Assembly: GCF_904063065.1 (NCBI RefSeq) | Contig: NZ_CAJFCL010000005.1 | Span: 248,001 to 312,000, forward strand | Origin: Pseudomonas paraversuta | GTDB taxonomy: Bacteria > Pseudomonadota > Gammaproteobacteria > Pseudomonadales > Pseudomonadaceae | DNA: 64,000 bases | Reading direction: 5' to 3' | Part shown: piece by piece, positions 53,647 to 63,617 of the stretch | Layout of the letters: each line of letters opens with the position of its first letter | Position numbering within the stretch: the first letter of the stretch is position 1 | The notes under the pieces: model-generated | The model's input: the letters and a program-made list of their open reading frames with translations, nothing else | Database searches by the model: none | Told to the model about the DNA's origin: nothing | Program-made: the position numbers and the translations under genes

Positions 53647-56600
53647 ATGGCCTCGCGCTCTCTCGGCACGTTGACGCTCGATCTTATTGCACGCATTGGC
53701 GGCTTTGAGCAGAGCATGGATCGCGCTTCACGCTCGGTGTCCCGAACTGCATCGGTGGCCAGCGCATCATCACGGGAAGTGCTCACACTGCAAAACAGCT
53801 TCAGGTCGTTGGCCAGTGTTGCCGCCAGTATTGCGGGGCCGTTGGCTGCAGCCCTGAGCGTCAAGGGCGTGTACGACATGACAGAGGCCTACGGCACTCT
53901 GACTAACCGCTTAAAGCTCGTGACCGGCAGCTCAGCAGAATTGGTAGCTGCTCAATCGGCGGTATTCAACATTGCCCAGGCATCAGCTCAACCTTTGGCC
54001 TCAACTGCAGAGCTTTACCAGCGTATCGCCACCAATCAGGAGGCGCTAAAGCTATCCGGTGAGGGTGTGGCGGGTGTCGTCGGCACCATCAGTAAAACAC
54101 TGGCGGTGTCCGGTGCGTCTGCTGAAAGTGCCAACGCTGCCTTGATTCAGTTGGGGCAGGCCTTTGCCTCGGGTGTGTTGCGCGGCGAGGAACTGAACTC
54201 CGTGATGGAGCAGGCACCTGCACTGGCTCAGGCCATTGCAGCGGGCATGGGCAAAACCGTTGGCGAACTGCGCTCAATGGGTGCGGCTGGGGAACTGACC
54301 GCCCAAGCAGTGGTTAAAGCCCTGCAAAGCCAGGTGGGTGCTGTGGATGCACTGTTTGATAAAACGGCGACCACTATCGGCAACAGCTTCACCAAGATTG
54401 GTAACTCACTGACCCACTTTGTAGGTGAACTTGATCAAGCCACTGGAGCCAGCAATCAGATCGCGAACGCATTTGTCAGCGTATCCAAGGCCATTGATGG
54501 CAGTCTGCCGGGAGCAATTTCCGGAGTTAAAAACAACTCGGATGTATTGGCTCAGGCGCTTACTACGGGGTTACTTGTCGCACTTGCCCGTGTTGCGGGC
54601 GGGTATGCACAGCAAGGCGCTTCGGCGTTGTACGCCGCCCAGGCGAATCAAACAGCACTCACGGCCAGCGCAAGAACAGCAAAGCAGGATCTGTGGGCCG
54701 CCCAGGCAAAGCAGATCGATGCCAAGGCCATGGTTGCCCGGGCTGATCTTGAGATTGTGGCAGCGCAGGGCAAGCTCGCCTCCGATCGGGTGCGCCAAAC
54801 CTCCGAACTGGCAAATATTCAGGCGGTACAGGCGTCGCTGGTTGCTGAGCGCAATTTGGAGCAGCAACGACTGCTTGCGCAAATCTCTGAAAAGGGCCGC
54901 AGCGCCTCGATTGCGCGTTTGGCTGAATTGCGACTGGCTGAAGTTGCGACGATAAAACAGGTCGAAATCGCCGAGCGATCCCTTGCAGCGACTACATCGG
55001 CAACTTCAGCCCAGATCCAGGCGGGCTATGCCATGCGCACGGCCGCGACCTTGGCTTATGGCGAGACAACGGCGGTGGTGAACGCTGCAGTTGTGGCGTC
55101 TGACCGGGCAGCGGCCGCAGCAAGCTTTACAGCTCGCACCTTTGCGGGGTTGCGTGCGGCGGGTGCTGGACTGCTGACGATGATGGGGGGGCCTTTGGGG
55201 TTGGCCTTTATTGCGGGCGCCGTAGCGCTTTCGTTTGTGGACTGGAGCAGCAAATCCAAGAAACTGATGGGGGACTTGGGCGATCTTCAAAACACTGTCG
55301 ATCAACTGCGCCAAAGCTTTGCCGGGCTTAACGAAGATCAGCAGCGCGCTAAGATCAGTGAGTGGAAGGACAAGCAGCTCGGCGCGACGATGGCCGTCCA
55401 GGACGCTTATGATGAGCTTGAAACTTCAATCAAATCGTCAATGGTCAGCTTGTCCAATGTCCGTTCCCCGGAACACAGCAAGCAGCTGAAAGCATTTGAA
55501 GAATTGTCGACTCGCCTCAAGGAGGCGCGCGCCAATGGTCAGTCACTGACGCCGATTCTGGATGAGCTAGCGAGCAATCCTGGGGTGCGTCCCGAAGCGG
55601 CAAGAAACTGGACTGATCTGGCCGGCAAGGTCAGCGATGCCCAGCAGGTGCTTGATCAAACAACCGAGCGCCTCGATGTGCTCAGCAATTCGCTCACCCG
55701 AAATACCACCGAAACCCAGCTCAATACCCAGGCCAAGGCCGGGATGACTGCTGGTGGTCAAAAGTACCTGGCAACTTTGCAGGAGCAACTAAAAAAGCTT
55801 CAGGACAACGGCGATGCCGTCAAAGAGGCAACTCGGCACATTGAAGACCACGCGGACTTATCTGAAACAGACAGGGTTGCCATCCTGTCGACAAGTCACG
55901 CGATCAAGGCTCAGGCCGATGCCAATAAAGAAGCTACCAAGGCAACCAAAGAGAACACCTCGGCCGTCAAAGCCAATCAGAAAGCGTTCGACAGCACCGA
56001 AGAGGATTATCAGCGGCAAATCGAGCTGATCAACACCACCACCGACAAGCAGAAAAACGCCACTGAAGTCTCGAAGCTGGCGTTTGAAATCACTAGCGGC
56101 AAGCTGGTTGGCATCAACGCCCTGCAGCAAAAGCGCCTTGAAAGTCTGGCTGCCGAACTGGACAGTCTGAAACAGTTGAAGCAGGCCAACGAAGACGCCG
56201 CCAAGCTGGCTGCATTCGGCACCACGCTGAAAGACACCAATCAAACGATCAGCCAAGGCTTCAAAATTGAACTGTCTGGCGCGGGCTCCGGCGACAAGCT
56301 GAAAGAGCGTCTCCAGGCAGATCTGGAAATCCAGCAGGAGCATGACAAGCAGGTCTCCGACCTGTTCAAACAGCGCAATGCTGGTGATATCAGCCAGGAG
56401 CTGTACGAACAGGAAACCGAGCTACTCAGCGAGGCGCTTGCCGAGCGCATGGTGATCCAGCAGGACTATTACAACCAGCTTGATGCGGCCCAGAGCAACT
56501 GGATGGACGGAGTAGGCGATGCCTGGAACAACTACCTGGATCAAAGCCGGGATATTTCCGGCCAGACCAAGGACATGTTTACCGATGCCTTCTCTGGCAT

Positions 56601-57168
56601 GAATGACGCGCTGTACAACTTCGTGACCACCGGCAAACTTTCTTTCACTGATATGGCAGCGACGTTTGCCAGCTCTGCGTTAAAAATGCTCATTCAATGG
56701 GGCACCGCACAAGTGGCCATGGCGGCGCTGAACGCCTTCACCTCGACGGCCGCCATTCCAATCGTTGGCCCGTTTGCGGCGCCGGCGGCTGCGGCTTCCG
56801 CACTGGGGGCAGCAGGCAGTTTTATGGGGATGATCGGCTCTGTAGCCGGCATGGCGCACGACGGCATCGATGCGGTACCGGAAACCGGCACCTGGTTGCT
56901 GCAAAAGGGTGAGCGGGTTACTACTGCTCAGACCAGTGCAAAGCTGGATCGAACGCTGGAGCAGGTGGCGCAAGGCGGGGCATCAGGTGGAAAAGGTCTG
57001 ACCGTAAATCTCATCGAAAACCCAAACAAAGCTGGTCAAGTTGAACGCGGGAGAAACTCCGACGGCACGGAATACTTGAGCCTGTTTGCGGCGCAAATCC
57101 GGGCGGGAGGTAACGAAACTTCAGATACGGTGGAGTCTGTTTACGGGCTCAAGCGTAGCGCTGGTTAA
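53647..57168 (+). CDS. Tail tape measure protein
   Basis: 1173 aa. Start SLGTLTLDLIARIGGFEQSMDRASRSVSRTA; then the TMP domain (ASAESANAALIQLGQAFASGVLRGEELNSVMEQAPALAQAIAAGMGKTVGELRSMGAAGEL). Long coiled-coil regions follow, with hydrophobic stretches near 500-530 and 1030-1090. The protein sets tail length and guides DNA entry. Confidence 0.96.
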   Translation: MASRSLGTLTLDLIARIGGFEQSMDRASRSVSRTASVASASSREVLTLQNSFRSLASVAASIAGPLAAALSVKGVYDMTEAYGTLTNRLKLVTGSSAELVAAQSAVFNIAQASAQPLASTAELYQRIATNQEALKLSGEGVAGVVGTISKTLAVSGASAESANAALIQLGQAFASGVLRGEELNSVMEQAPALAQAIAAGMGKTVGELRSMGAAGELTAQAVVKALQSQVGAVDALFDKTATTIGNSFTKIGNSLTHFVGELDQATGASNQIANAFVSVSKAIDGSLPGAISGVKNNSDVLAQALTTGLLVALARVAGGYAQQGASALYAAQANQTALTASARTAKQDLWAAQAKQIDAKAMVARADLEIVAAQGKLASDRVRQTSELANIQAVQASLVAERNLEQQRLLAQISEKGRSASIARLAELRLAEVATIKQVEIAERSLAATTSATSAQIQAGYAMRTAATLAYGETTAVVNAAVVASDRAAAAASFTARTFAGLRAAGAGLLTMMGGPLGLAFIAGAVALSFVDWSSKSKKLMGDLGDLQNTVDQLRQSFAGLNEDQQRAKISEWKDKQLGATMAVQDAYDELETSIKSSMVSLSNVRSPEHSKQLKAFEELSTRLKEARANGQSLTPILDELASNPGVRPEAARNWTDLAGKVSDAQQVLDQTTERLDVLSNSLTRNTTETQLNTQAKAGMTAGGQKYLATLQEQLKKLQDNGDAVKEATRHIEDHADLSETDRVAILSTSHAIKAQADANKEATKATKENTSAVKANQKAFDSTEEDYQRQIELINTTTDKQKNATEVSKLAFEITSGKLVGINALQQKRLESLAAELDSLKQLKQANEDAAKLAAFGTTLKDTNQTISQGFKIELSGAGSGDKLKERLQADLEIQQEHDKQVSDLFKQRNAGDISQELYEQETELLSEALAERMVIQQDYYNQLDAAQSNWMDGVGDAWNNYLDQSRDISGQTKDMFTDAFSGMNDALYNFVTTGKLSFTDMAATFASSALKMLIQWGTAQVAMAALNAFTSTAAIPIVGPFAAPAAAASALGAAGSFMGMIGSVAGMAHDGIDAVPETGTWLLQKGERVTTAQTSAKLDRTLEQVAQGGASGGKGLTVNLIENPNKAGQVERGRNSDGTEYLSLFAAQIRAGGNETSDTVESVYGLKRSAG

Positions 57169-57178
57169 AAGGTGATCC

Positions 57179-57658
57179 ATGAACCCGATCGAACAATGCT
57201 ACGCCTCTGGCGGCGACATGATCATCAAGACCATCGAAGCCCGGGCAGAAGGTGAGCCCGATTCAATGCTCTTTTCGCAGGGATTCGATGATTGGACGTG
57301 CGTGACGGAGGACGGCCGCACGCTGACCTTTCCCGGTACCGCCATGGATGAGGCGCTGCCGAAGAGCGATAACAGCGGCTATCAAAGTCTGAACATCGAG
57401 CTGGACAACACCATGGGCGATGTCCAGAAGGTCGTCGAGGGGTACAGGGAAGCCGGAAAGAAGATTTACATGACTCACCGGGAGTACCTCGAAAGCGACC
57501 TGAGCTTTCCGACCTCGATCTACCACTTGACGGTGCTCAACCGTGAGTACGCAGACAACACAGCGACGTTTTCTTGCGGGTTTTTCGACCTGCTCAACAC
57601 GGGCTACCCGCGTGGGAAGCTAACGAACTTGATCGCACCAGGTCTTCGGTACATCTAA
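57179..57658 (+). CDS. Tail protein, DUF1833
   Basis: 159 aa (PDSMLFSQGFDDWTCVTEDGRTLTFPGTAMDEALPKSDNSGYQSLNIELDN...FSCGFFDLLNTGYPRGKLT). DUF1833-like distal tail/hub protein, as in many Pseudomonas siphophages. Position after the tape measure. Confidence 0.85.
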   Translation: MNPIEQCYASGGDMIIKTIEARAEGEPDSMLFSQGFDDWTCVTEDGRTLTFPGTAMDEALPKSDNSGYQSLNIELDNTMGDVQKVVEGYREAGKKIYMTHREYLESDLSFPTSIYHLTVLNREYADNTATFSCGFFDLLNTGYPRGKLTNLIAPGLRYI

Positions 57659-57660
57659 CC

Positions 57661-58095
57661 ATGCTCAACAAATTCTTATCCGCCCCTTACCGGGATGGCG
57701 GCCGGGGTCCTGCTGCCTACGATTGCTGGGGACTGTGTATTGCGGTGCGCCATCAACTACTGGGCTTACCACTGCTGCCCAGCTTGGGCGCCGTAGGCAA
57801 AGACCGATTTCGTGAGAACACACACGCATACCACGACCTCAGGCAAGGGATGGAGGTGTGCTTGCCAGAGGTGGGAGCCATCGCAGCGGTGTTCCGTGGA
57901 GGGCTCTGCCTACACGTGGGCGTAGTGGTCGAGGCTGATGGTCGGCTGAAGGTGCTGGACACGAACCCGGGCGGAGCAAGAATCCGCACCGTCCGAGAGT
58001 TTGAATCTGATTTTCCAAGGGTGGTCTTCTACCGTGATCCAATTTTTCCCGAACAAGATGGCCGATTCGGCGCCGATGGCCACGTATCGGACTGA
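57661..58095 (+). CDS. NlpC/P60-type tail peptidase-like protein
   Basis: 144 aa. YDCWGLCIAVRHQLLG carries the catalytic Cys and LCLHVGVVVEADGRLK the His. Lambda K-like tail tip proteins cut peptidoglycan during DNA entry. Overlaps the tail tip gene by about 62 nt. Confidence 0.85.
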   Translation: MLNKFLSAPYRDGGRGPAAYDCWGLCIAVRHQLLGLPLLPSLGAVGKDRFRENTHAYHDLRQGMEVCLPEVGAIAAVFRGGLCLHVGVVVEADGRLKVLDTNPGGARIRTVREFESDFPRVVFYRDPIFPEQDGRFGADGHVSD

Positions 58096-61000
58096 TCGCC
58101 GCATGACGCTGGAGCAATGGCTCATCGAGCAATCGCCCAGCTACCAGCGCCTAGAATCACCACCGATCAGCATCATCCTTAACGACGAAATCATTGAGTC
58201 CCGGCTCTGGCACAAGGTCCAGTTTAAGCCATCTGACCAAGTCGACATCTACCGCGAGCCGAAGGGCACAGACCCGTTCAGCATTACTTACGCCCTGTTC
58301 GCAGGCGCGAAAGCCGTCATGAAAATGATGGCGCCGAAGATGCCGGGTATGCCATCGAACCCGACCGCCCAAGGTAACCCGCTCGACGATGCCAGCGCCA
58401 AGGGCAACAAGGTGAAGCTTGGAGACACCATTCGTGAAATTGCCGGACGGCAAAGGACTTTCCCGTCTTACTTGGCAGAACCGCGGCACTACTTCGCTGG
58501 CCCCAGAGAGCAATGGGTGGAGATGCTCCTGTATGTCGGGTGGGGTAGCTATGACATACCGGTGAACACTATCAAGGTTGGTGGCACACCTCTGGTTTCG
58601 CTCGGCGCTGATGCGACATGGTCGATTTATCAGCCTGGTGAGGATCTGTCTAACGACCCTGCTTCAATGCTTTGGTGCAACGTTAAGGAGGTAGGGGCAA
58701 GCTCCAGCGGTTCGGCAGGGCTAGACCTGACCGTTACCACGGATCTGGCGCGCTCTGCCACCGCATCGGCTTATCGATTCGCAGGAGATGCGATCTCGAT
58801 TCCTGCCGGCGCTGGATCGTTCCCGGACAACTGGGATGCGGGTTTAATCATTCGGGTCGTTTCCCCATACGAATACACGGTCATTGATGGTGGCGCCGGG
58901 CGGGATATCGTTCAGGGCCCGCTGGAGATGCTCAACCCGACAGTAGGGATGGAAATTGAGGTCGCTGGGACGAATGCCGGCAATTACATCGTCAACAGCT
59001 ACTCGCCGTATTCGCCTGAGGTTCCACCCTCTGCTGGTACTGCGTCGACAATTCTCGGCTCAAGTGCTCCAGCGCGGTATGACTTCGATGTTACGCCTCT
59101 GACTTTTACCATCAGTCGCGGGGCAACGCCGTACTCGGTCACGCTGAGCACAGCCGCGTCTGACCTTGCAGGCCTGGTCTCTGCCTTCAATACGGCCAAA
59201 GGAGCGGCGCCATTCATTGCCAGTGCCTCGTCCGGAGTGCTGTTGATCACCGAGGCGTCGACGTTCACCGGGCTTCCGCTGGTGTCATCGGATGCTTCCG
59301 AGATCCTTGGAACAAGCCCGACCGGTTCGACGGGGTCTGCGGCCACCAGTGGTTCACCCGAGCAGCCGGCGCAAATGACGCTGGATTATGAGGGCGGCTC
59401 ACCGGTAAATGGCTTGGCGATTGGTACTGGGTTGGCGTCTATCGGCCCTCGAGGCCTGCGCTATCGCATCACGGCCTTTGGAGCATCCACGATTACGCTT
59501 GATCGTCTGACCTCGTCAGGCGCAGTAGATGCGGCGTGGCCGGGCTTCAATGTCACAGAGACCGTTAGCGGTGTCATCAGCCTGGATCAATCCAACCTTC
59601 AGGGAGGTTACCGCGGGCCTTTTGCGGTATGTGATGAGGGTGAGAAAGTCACCGAGATTGAGTGGACGGTAGAGGGTAACAAGGGAATATTCGGCCTCGG
59701 GCGAGAAGGGCAGATCTATCAGGTCAGCTCCTTCCACACGCTTGAGTACCGCGATATGGAGCTCGCGGGGGCGTGGACCGTCATCGATAAGACGCACAGC
59801 AGTGGGTCAATGGATGCTGTTGGGTTCACCAACCGCGTTACATTGCCCTATCCAATGCGACCAGAAGTGCAGCTCAAGAAGCGTTTCATCCAGCAGGGTG
59901 AGCGCGAAAACGAGACCAACAACGACATCACATGGACGGCGCTTCGCGGACTTCGGCAAACCCGGCCAACCAGCTACCCGGGAATGACCGTAATATCGCT
60001 GCGGGTTCGCGGCGGGGATCGGTTGTCTGCGCAATCGGAAAGCAATATCGGTCTTGAAGCAACGCGGATCCTGCCGATGCGTAGCGTCGGAGCGTGGCAG
60101 CCTGCGCAACCAACCCGGGATATTGTCCCGTTCGTGCTAAACGTCTTGAAGACGTTGGGGTACACGGACACGGATATCAACCTGCCAGAGTTCGACCTCT
60201 TGCATGAGGAGTGTCATGCAGCCGGGCAGTTTTACGATCAGAGCATCGATGACACGTTGACCGCCAAGGAGGTGATCAACAACGCCCTGGCGTGCGGTTG
60301 GGCTGAACTGACCATCGCCAACGGAAAGATCAAGCCGGTGCGGGATGTTCCGCGTGCAGTGTTCGAGCGCGAGTATGGGCCTAAGACCCAAACATATTCG
60401 CCGCAGAACATGACCAAATCACTGGTGATCAGCGGGCCGCTCAACTCGATCAACGATTATGACGGTGTGGACGTCGAATACTTCTCCAGCGTGAGCTGGT
60501 CCTGGGAGACGGTTGAGTGCCGATGGCCAGGCGACCAAGGGATAAAGGTCGAGAAGCTCAAGCTGCCAGGCGTATCGGACAAGGACCGTGCCTACCAGTG
60601 GGGGATGCGCCGCCGCGGTCATCAGCTGTTCAGGCAAGACACGTACAGTTGGTCGACAGAGTTGGATGGCCGTAACTCTGGCTATCTGAGCTTCTGCGCT
60701 GTAGCCAGCGACACGCCTGGGCTTTGTCAGAGTGCCATTCTGCTGGGCGTCGAGACGGTTCCTGAAGGTGTTGTGCTGGAATCATCAGAGCCATTGGACT
60801 GGTCTGCGGGCGGCAATCACAAAGTAGGTATCAGGCGACTGGACGGCACATTGTCCGGGCCGTATCAGGCCTCTCAGATTGACGAGTTCCGCGTCAGGGT
60901 CGATGAGCTCGACTTTGACCCGGCTACTGACAGTGTTGACCTTGAGCCGCCTCACCTCCTGTTTGGTCCTTCTGACAAATGGGCCTACCCGGTGCTGGTG

Positions 61001-61102
61001 ACCTCTGCCGATCCCTCGAATGGAGGGGTGGCGATGAAGGGCATGCCGTACGATTCTCGGGTCTACACCTACGACAACGCAACTGCGCCAGAGGCTGCCT
61101 GA
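58034..61102 (+). CDS. Tail tip / host-specificity protein (J-like)
   Basis: 1022 aa with the GTG start chosen; an ATG 24 nt later is possible. N-terminal hub part (QFFPNKMADSAP...LEQWLIEQSPSYQRLESPPISIILNDEII), then repeated Ser/Gly/Thr-rich domains around 250-480, and a C-terminal beta-rich part (TGLEATRILPMRS-type region; DGVDVEYFSSVSWSWETVECRWPGD). Matches Pseudomonas siphophage tail tip proteins of the phage-tail-like family. Start uncertain. Confidence 0.85.
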   Translation: MIQFFPNKMADSAPMATYRTDRRMTLEQWLIEQSPSYQRLESPPISIILNDEIIESRLWHKVQFKPSDQVDIYREPKGTDPFSITYALFAGAKAVMKMMAPKMPGMPSNPTAQGNPLDDASAKGNKVKLGDTIREIAGRQRTFPSYLAEPRHYFAGPREQWVEMLLYVGWGSYDIPVNTIKVGGTPLVSLGADATWSIYQPGEDLSNDPASMLWCNVKEVGASSSGSAGLDLTVTTDLARSATASAYRFAGDAISIPAGAGSFPDNWDAGLIIRVVSPYEYTVIDGGAGRDIVQGPLEMLNPTVGMEIEVAGTNAGNYIVNSYSPYSPEVPPSAGTASTILGSSAPARYDFDVTPLTFTISRGATPYSVTLSTAASDLAGLVSAFNTAKGAAPFIASASSGVLLITEASTFTGLPLVSSDASEILGTSPTGSTGSAATSGSPEQPAQMTLDYEGGSPVNGLAIGTGLASIGPRGLRYRITAFGASTITLDRLTSSGAVDAAWPGFNVTETVSGVISLDQSNLQGGYRGPFAVCDEGEKVTEIEWTVEGNKGIFGLGREGQIYQVSSFHTLEYRDMELAGAWTVIDKTHSSGSMDAVGFTNRVTLPYPMRPEVQLKKRFIQQGERENETNNDITWTALRGLRQTRPTSYPGMTVISLRVRGGDRLSAQSESNIGLEATRILPMRSVGAWQPAQPTRDIVPFVLNVLKTLGYTDTDINLPEFDLLHEECHAAGQFYDQSIDDTLTAKEVINNALACGWAELTIANGKIKPVRDVPRAVFEREYGPKTQTYSPQNMTKSLVISGPLNSINDYDGVDVEYFSSVSWSWETVECRWPGDQGIKVEKLKLPGVSDKDRAYQWGMRRRGHQLFRQDTYSWSTELDGRNSGYLSFCAVASDTPGLCQSAILLGVETVPEGVVLESSEPLDWSAGGNHKVGIRRLDGTLSGPYQASQIDEFRVRVDELDFDPATDSVDLEPPHLLFGPSDKWAYPVLVTSADPSNGGVAMKGMPYDSRVYTYDNATAPEAA

Positions 61103-61578
61103 TGCTCACTTATCCAGAAGGCCTGCCCCTCCCACAGAGGGAGGGCTATGGTTTTTCGCAGATCAGTCCGATCACCAGTACGAAAATGGTTACCGGTCGA
61201 TCTCGCCGCCGCCGCATCTGGCGGAGTACTCCGGCGCGGGTGGCAGTGACTTGGTTGATGGAGGGGCCGGAAGCCAAGCTCTTCATGGGTTGGTTCGAGC
61301 ACGGTATAAATGCTGTTGATTGGTTCCTCTGCCCTGTTAAGAGCCCAATGGGCCTTGAGCTGGCAAAGGCCCAGTTCACCGATATTTACCAAGGCCCTTT
61401 TCTGGTTGGCGTCGACTTGTGGCGTTTCACCGCTGAGCTTGAATTGTTCAAGTTGCCAATCATCAGCGAGGTCGAACTTACTGACCTGCTCGCCGGCATG
61501 GATATCGGCGTCATGAATGCGCAGCTCCGCAGTCTGCTGGAGCGCTGGTACACGAAGTCCTGGCCGGGTGCGACTTAA
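61102..61578 (+). CDS. Tail protein
   Basis: 158 aa (MLTYPEGLPLPQREGYGFSQISPITSTKMVTGRSRRRRIWRSTPARVAVTWLMEG...MGWFEHGINAVDWFLCPVKSP). Follows the tip gene with ATGA overlap. Possibly a fibre-attachment or tip protein; not recognised further. Confidence 0.75.
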   Translation: MLTYPEGLPLPQREGYGFSQISPITSTKMVTGRSRRRRIWRSTPARVAVTWLMEGPEAKLFMGWFEHGINAVDWFLCPVKSPMGLELAKAQFTDIYQGPFLVGVDLWRFTAELELFKLPIISEVELTDLLAGMDIGVMNAQLRSLLERWYTKSWPGAT

Positions 61579-61611
61579 CCGTTCGATCTACAGATCATTT
61601 TTCAATTCTAT

Positions 61612-61637
61612 AGCCCACCACTGAGTGGGCTTTTTTT
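61612..61637 (+). terminator. Terminator before the fibre genes
   Basis: AGCCCAC-CACTGA-GTGGGCT then seven T. It can set lower fibre-gene expression. Confidence 0.82.
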
Positions 61638-61651
61638 CGCCTGGAGTAAAT

Positions 61652-63610
61652 ATGAGCGGACCAACTGATCTGGCGCGCTTGACGGGAACGATCGACATCT
61701 TGAACGAGATCACGATTTCACCCGAGATCAAGGATGTTGACGTGGGGAATGGGGAATCGCGGCCAACGGTTACCAAGGCGCTCTCTATTGCGGCCACTCA
61801 ATTCGGCGGCGCAATGCCTTATACCAGCATTGAAGAAGCTCTCACAAAGACAGTCAGTGGCACAGTATTCTCAGTGCCATCCAAATTGGCCCTGTCGCCC
61901 GATCCACTCAAATACATCGACATGTACCTGAATGACGAGGGCGCGCCAGTGCCACTCGGTGACTACCCCAATGGTTTTGCGAATCGTCTAAGCATCAATC
62001 AATCATCCTTGGCGCTCGAGCTGGCACCCTCGAGAATGCTCGATACAAGGTATGGCTGGGGCGTAGCTGATGAGCGGGGCTATCCAATACTCGGCGTAAA
62101 AAACATTGGTGTGGCCACCGGTATCTTTGATGAGCTGCCCGGCCTGTTTTTTCTAAGCGGCGAGTGGCGCTATGTGCAAACCGATGTAAATGGCATTGTC
62201 CTGCTGGGCCACCGGTGGGACGGTACCACCGTTGTTTTCGGCGTGGCCTCCGATGCGAATGTGGTTCCGTACCAGGTAAACGATTCGGGTCTTTCGGATA
62301 TCTGGCTGCTCGCGAATGGCATGAACTACCAGCTTACGGGCGCTGGCAACAATTGGGACCCTGTCGCCTCTGATGGCGTTGTTCGCTATATGTCGAGAGT
62401 GGGCACCAATGTGCAGCAGGTCCAACAAGACCAGCCGGTTTACGGTGAGGTCGCGCCGTATGTTCGCAACTGGCTGCATATCCTCAGCAGCAGCCAGTCA
62501 TTGGGGCTTGGAACTCATTCTGAAATTTTGACCACACAACCTCCTGTCGCGAACCGCGTGTTTACCATTGCAGTGGGATTGCGCCAAAGCGATGCCCTAC
62601 AAGCGGTCGAGTTAGCCCCCGAAAGCGTCCTGCCATTGAAGCCTTTGGTGTCGAACCTGCAGGAAGCGCCGCACGCTCAACTTTGTGCGAGCCTGGCGCG
62701 CCATCGCGATCTGCCGGCCGACGCGGGCGTCATTGGTAGCTGCCATGGCATAGGGGCGACCACCATTCAGAACCTGTCCAAGGGAACCGTTTCCTACAAC
62801 AATCTGATCGCCACAGTGACGCAGTGCAAGGCCGACGCGACAGCTCGCGGTTACGGCTATGAGGTTCCGTTTGTTGACTGGATCCAAGGGGAAGCAAATA
62901 CAAACGGGAGCCAGGGCGCGTATCTGACAGCCTTGCTTCTGCTTCAGTCCGACCTGACCACCGATATCGGCGCAATCAGTGGCCAGCCCAACATCCCTCT
63001 GGTGCTGTGCCAGATGAGTAGCTGGACTACCAAGAACGTGACGACCAGCTATGTGCCGCATGAGCAGCTGCAGGCCGCGCTGGAGAATCCGACCAAATTC
63101 ATTTGCGCCGGTCCGAAGTACTGGCTCGACTACCACACCGATGGTGTGCACTTGACTGGAAAGGGGTCTGTTCAGCTCGGAGCCATGCACCGAGCGCCGG
63201 CAGCAGCGGCCATTGCAAGAAAGACTTGGCTGCCGACGTATTGCACGAAGGCGGTTCGTACCGGGGTAGTAGTCACACTTAGTTTCCACACCCCGGTGGG
63301 CGCCCTGGTGCGTGACACGGCGAATGTAACCGACCCGGGCAACTTGGGCCTTCGGTGGATTGACAGCACCAGCAGCGCGACGGTTTTGAGTGCCCAGGTC
63401 AATGGCAATAACACCGTCACCCTGACGCTATCGGGTGTGCCATCCGGTGCCAACCCTCGCGTAGGTATTGCTGATATTGGGATCTCGGGTGCCTTGGGTG
63501 GGCCAACTACCGGGCCGCGCAGCTGTTTGCGTGACAGCAATACTGAATTGGATGTGTTCGGCAACCCCTTCTACAACTGGGCATGCCACCAAATTATCAG
63601 CGTGGAGTAA
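61652..63610 (+). CDS. Tail fibre/spike with SASA (SGNH-type) esterase domain
   Basis: 652 aa. N-terminal part attaches to the tail (MSGPTDLARLTGTIDILNEITISPEIKDVDVGNG). Middle SGNH/sialate O-acetylesterase pattern: HILSSSQSLGLG (Ser block), VDWIQGEANTN (block III-like) and YHTDGVHLTGKGSVQLG (catalytic Asp/His block). A C-terminal beta domain with Thr/Asn-rich sheet follows (LRWIDSTSSATVLSAQVNGNNTVTLTL). Probably removes O-acetyl groups from host surface polysaccharide. Substrate unproven. Confidence 0.82.
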   Translation: MSGPTDLARLTGTIDILNEITISPEIKDVDVGNGESRPTVTKALSIAATQFGGAMPYTSIEEALTKTVSGTVFSVPSKLALSPDPLKYIDMYLNDEGAPVPLGDYPNGFANRLSINQSSLALELAPSRMLDTRYGWGVADERGYPILGVKNIGVATGIFDELPGLFFLSGEWRYVQTDVNGIVLLGHRWDGTTVVFGVASDANVVPYQVNDSGLSDIWLLANGMNYQLTGAGNNWDPVASDGVVRYMSRVGTNVQQVQQDQPVYGEVAPYVRNWLHILSSSQSLGLGTHSEILTTQPPVANRVFTIAVGLRQSDALQAVELAPESVLPLKPLVSNLQEAPHAQLCASLARHRDLPADAGVIGSCHGIGATTIQNLSKGTVSYNNLIATVTQCKADATARGYGYEVPFVDWIQGEANTNGSQGAYLTALLLLQSDLTTDIGAISGQPNIPLVLCQMSSWTTKNVTTSYVPHEQLQAALENPTKFICAGPKYWLDYHTDGVHLTGKGSVQLGAMHRAPAAAAIARKTWLPTYCTKAVRTGVVVTLSFHTPVGALVRDTANVTDPGNLGLRWIDSTSSATVLSAQVNGNNTVTLTLSGVPSGANPRVGIADIGISGALGGPTTGPRSCLRDSNTELDVFGNPFYNWACHQIISVE

Positions 63611-63617
63611 CAAAATA

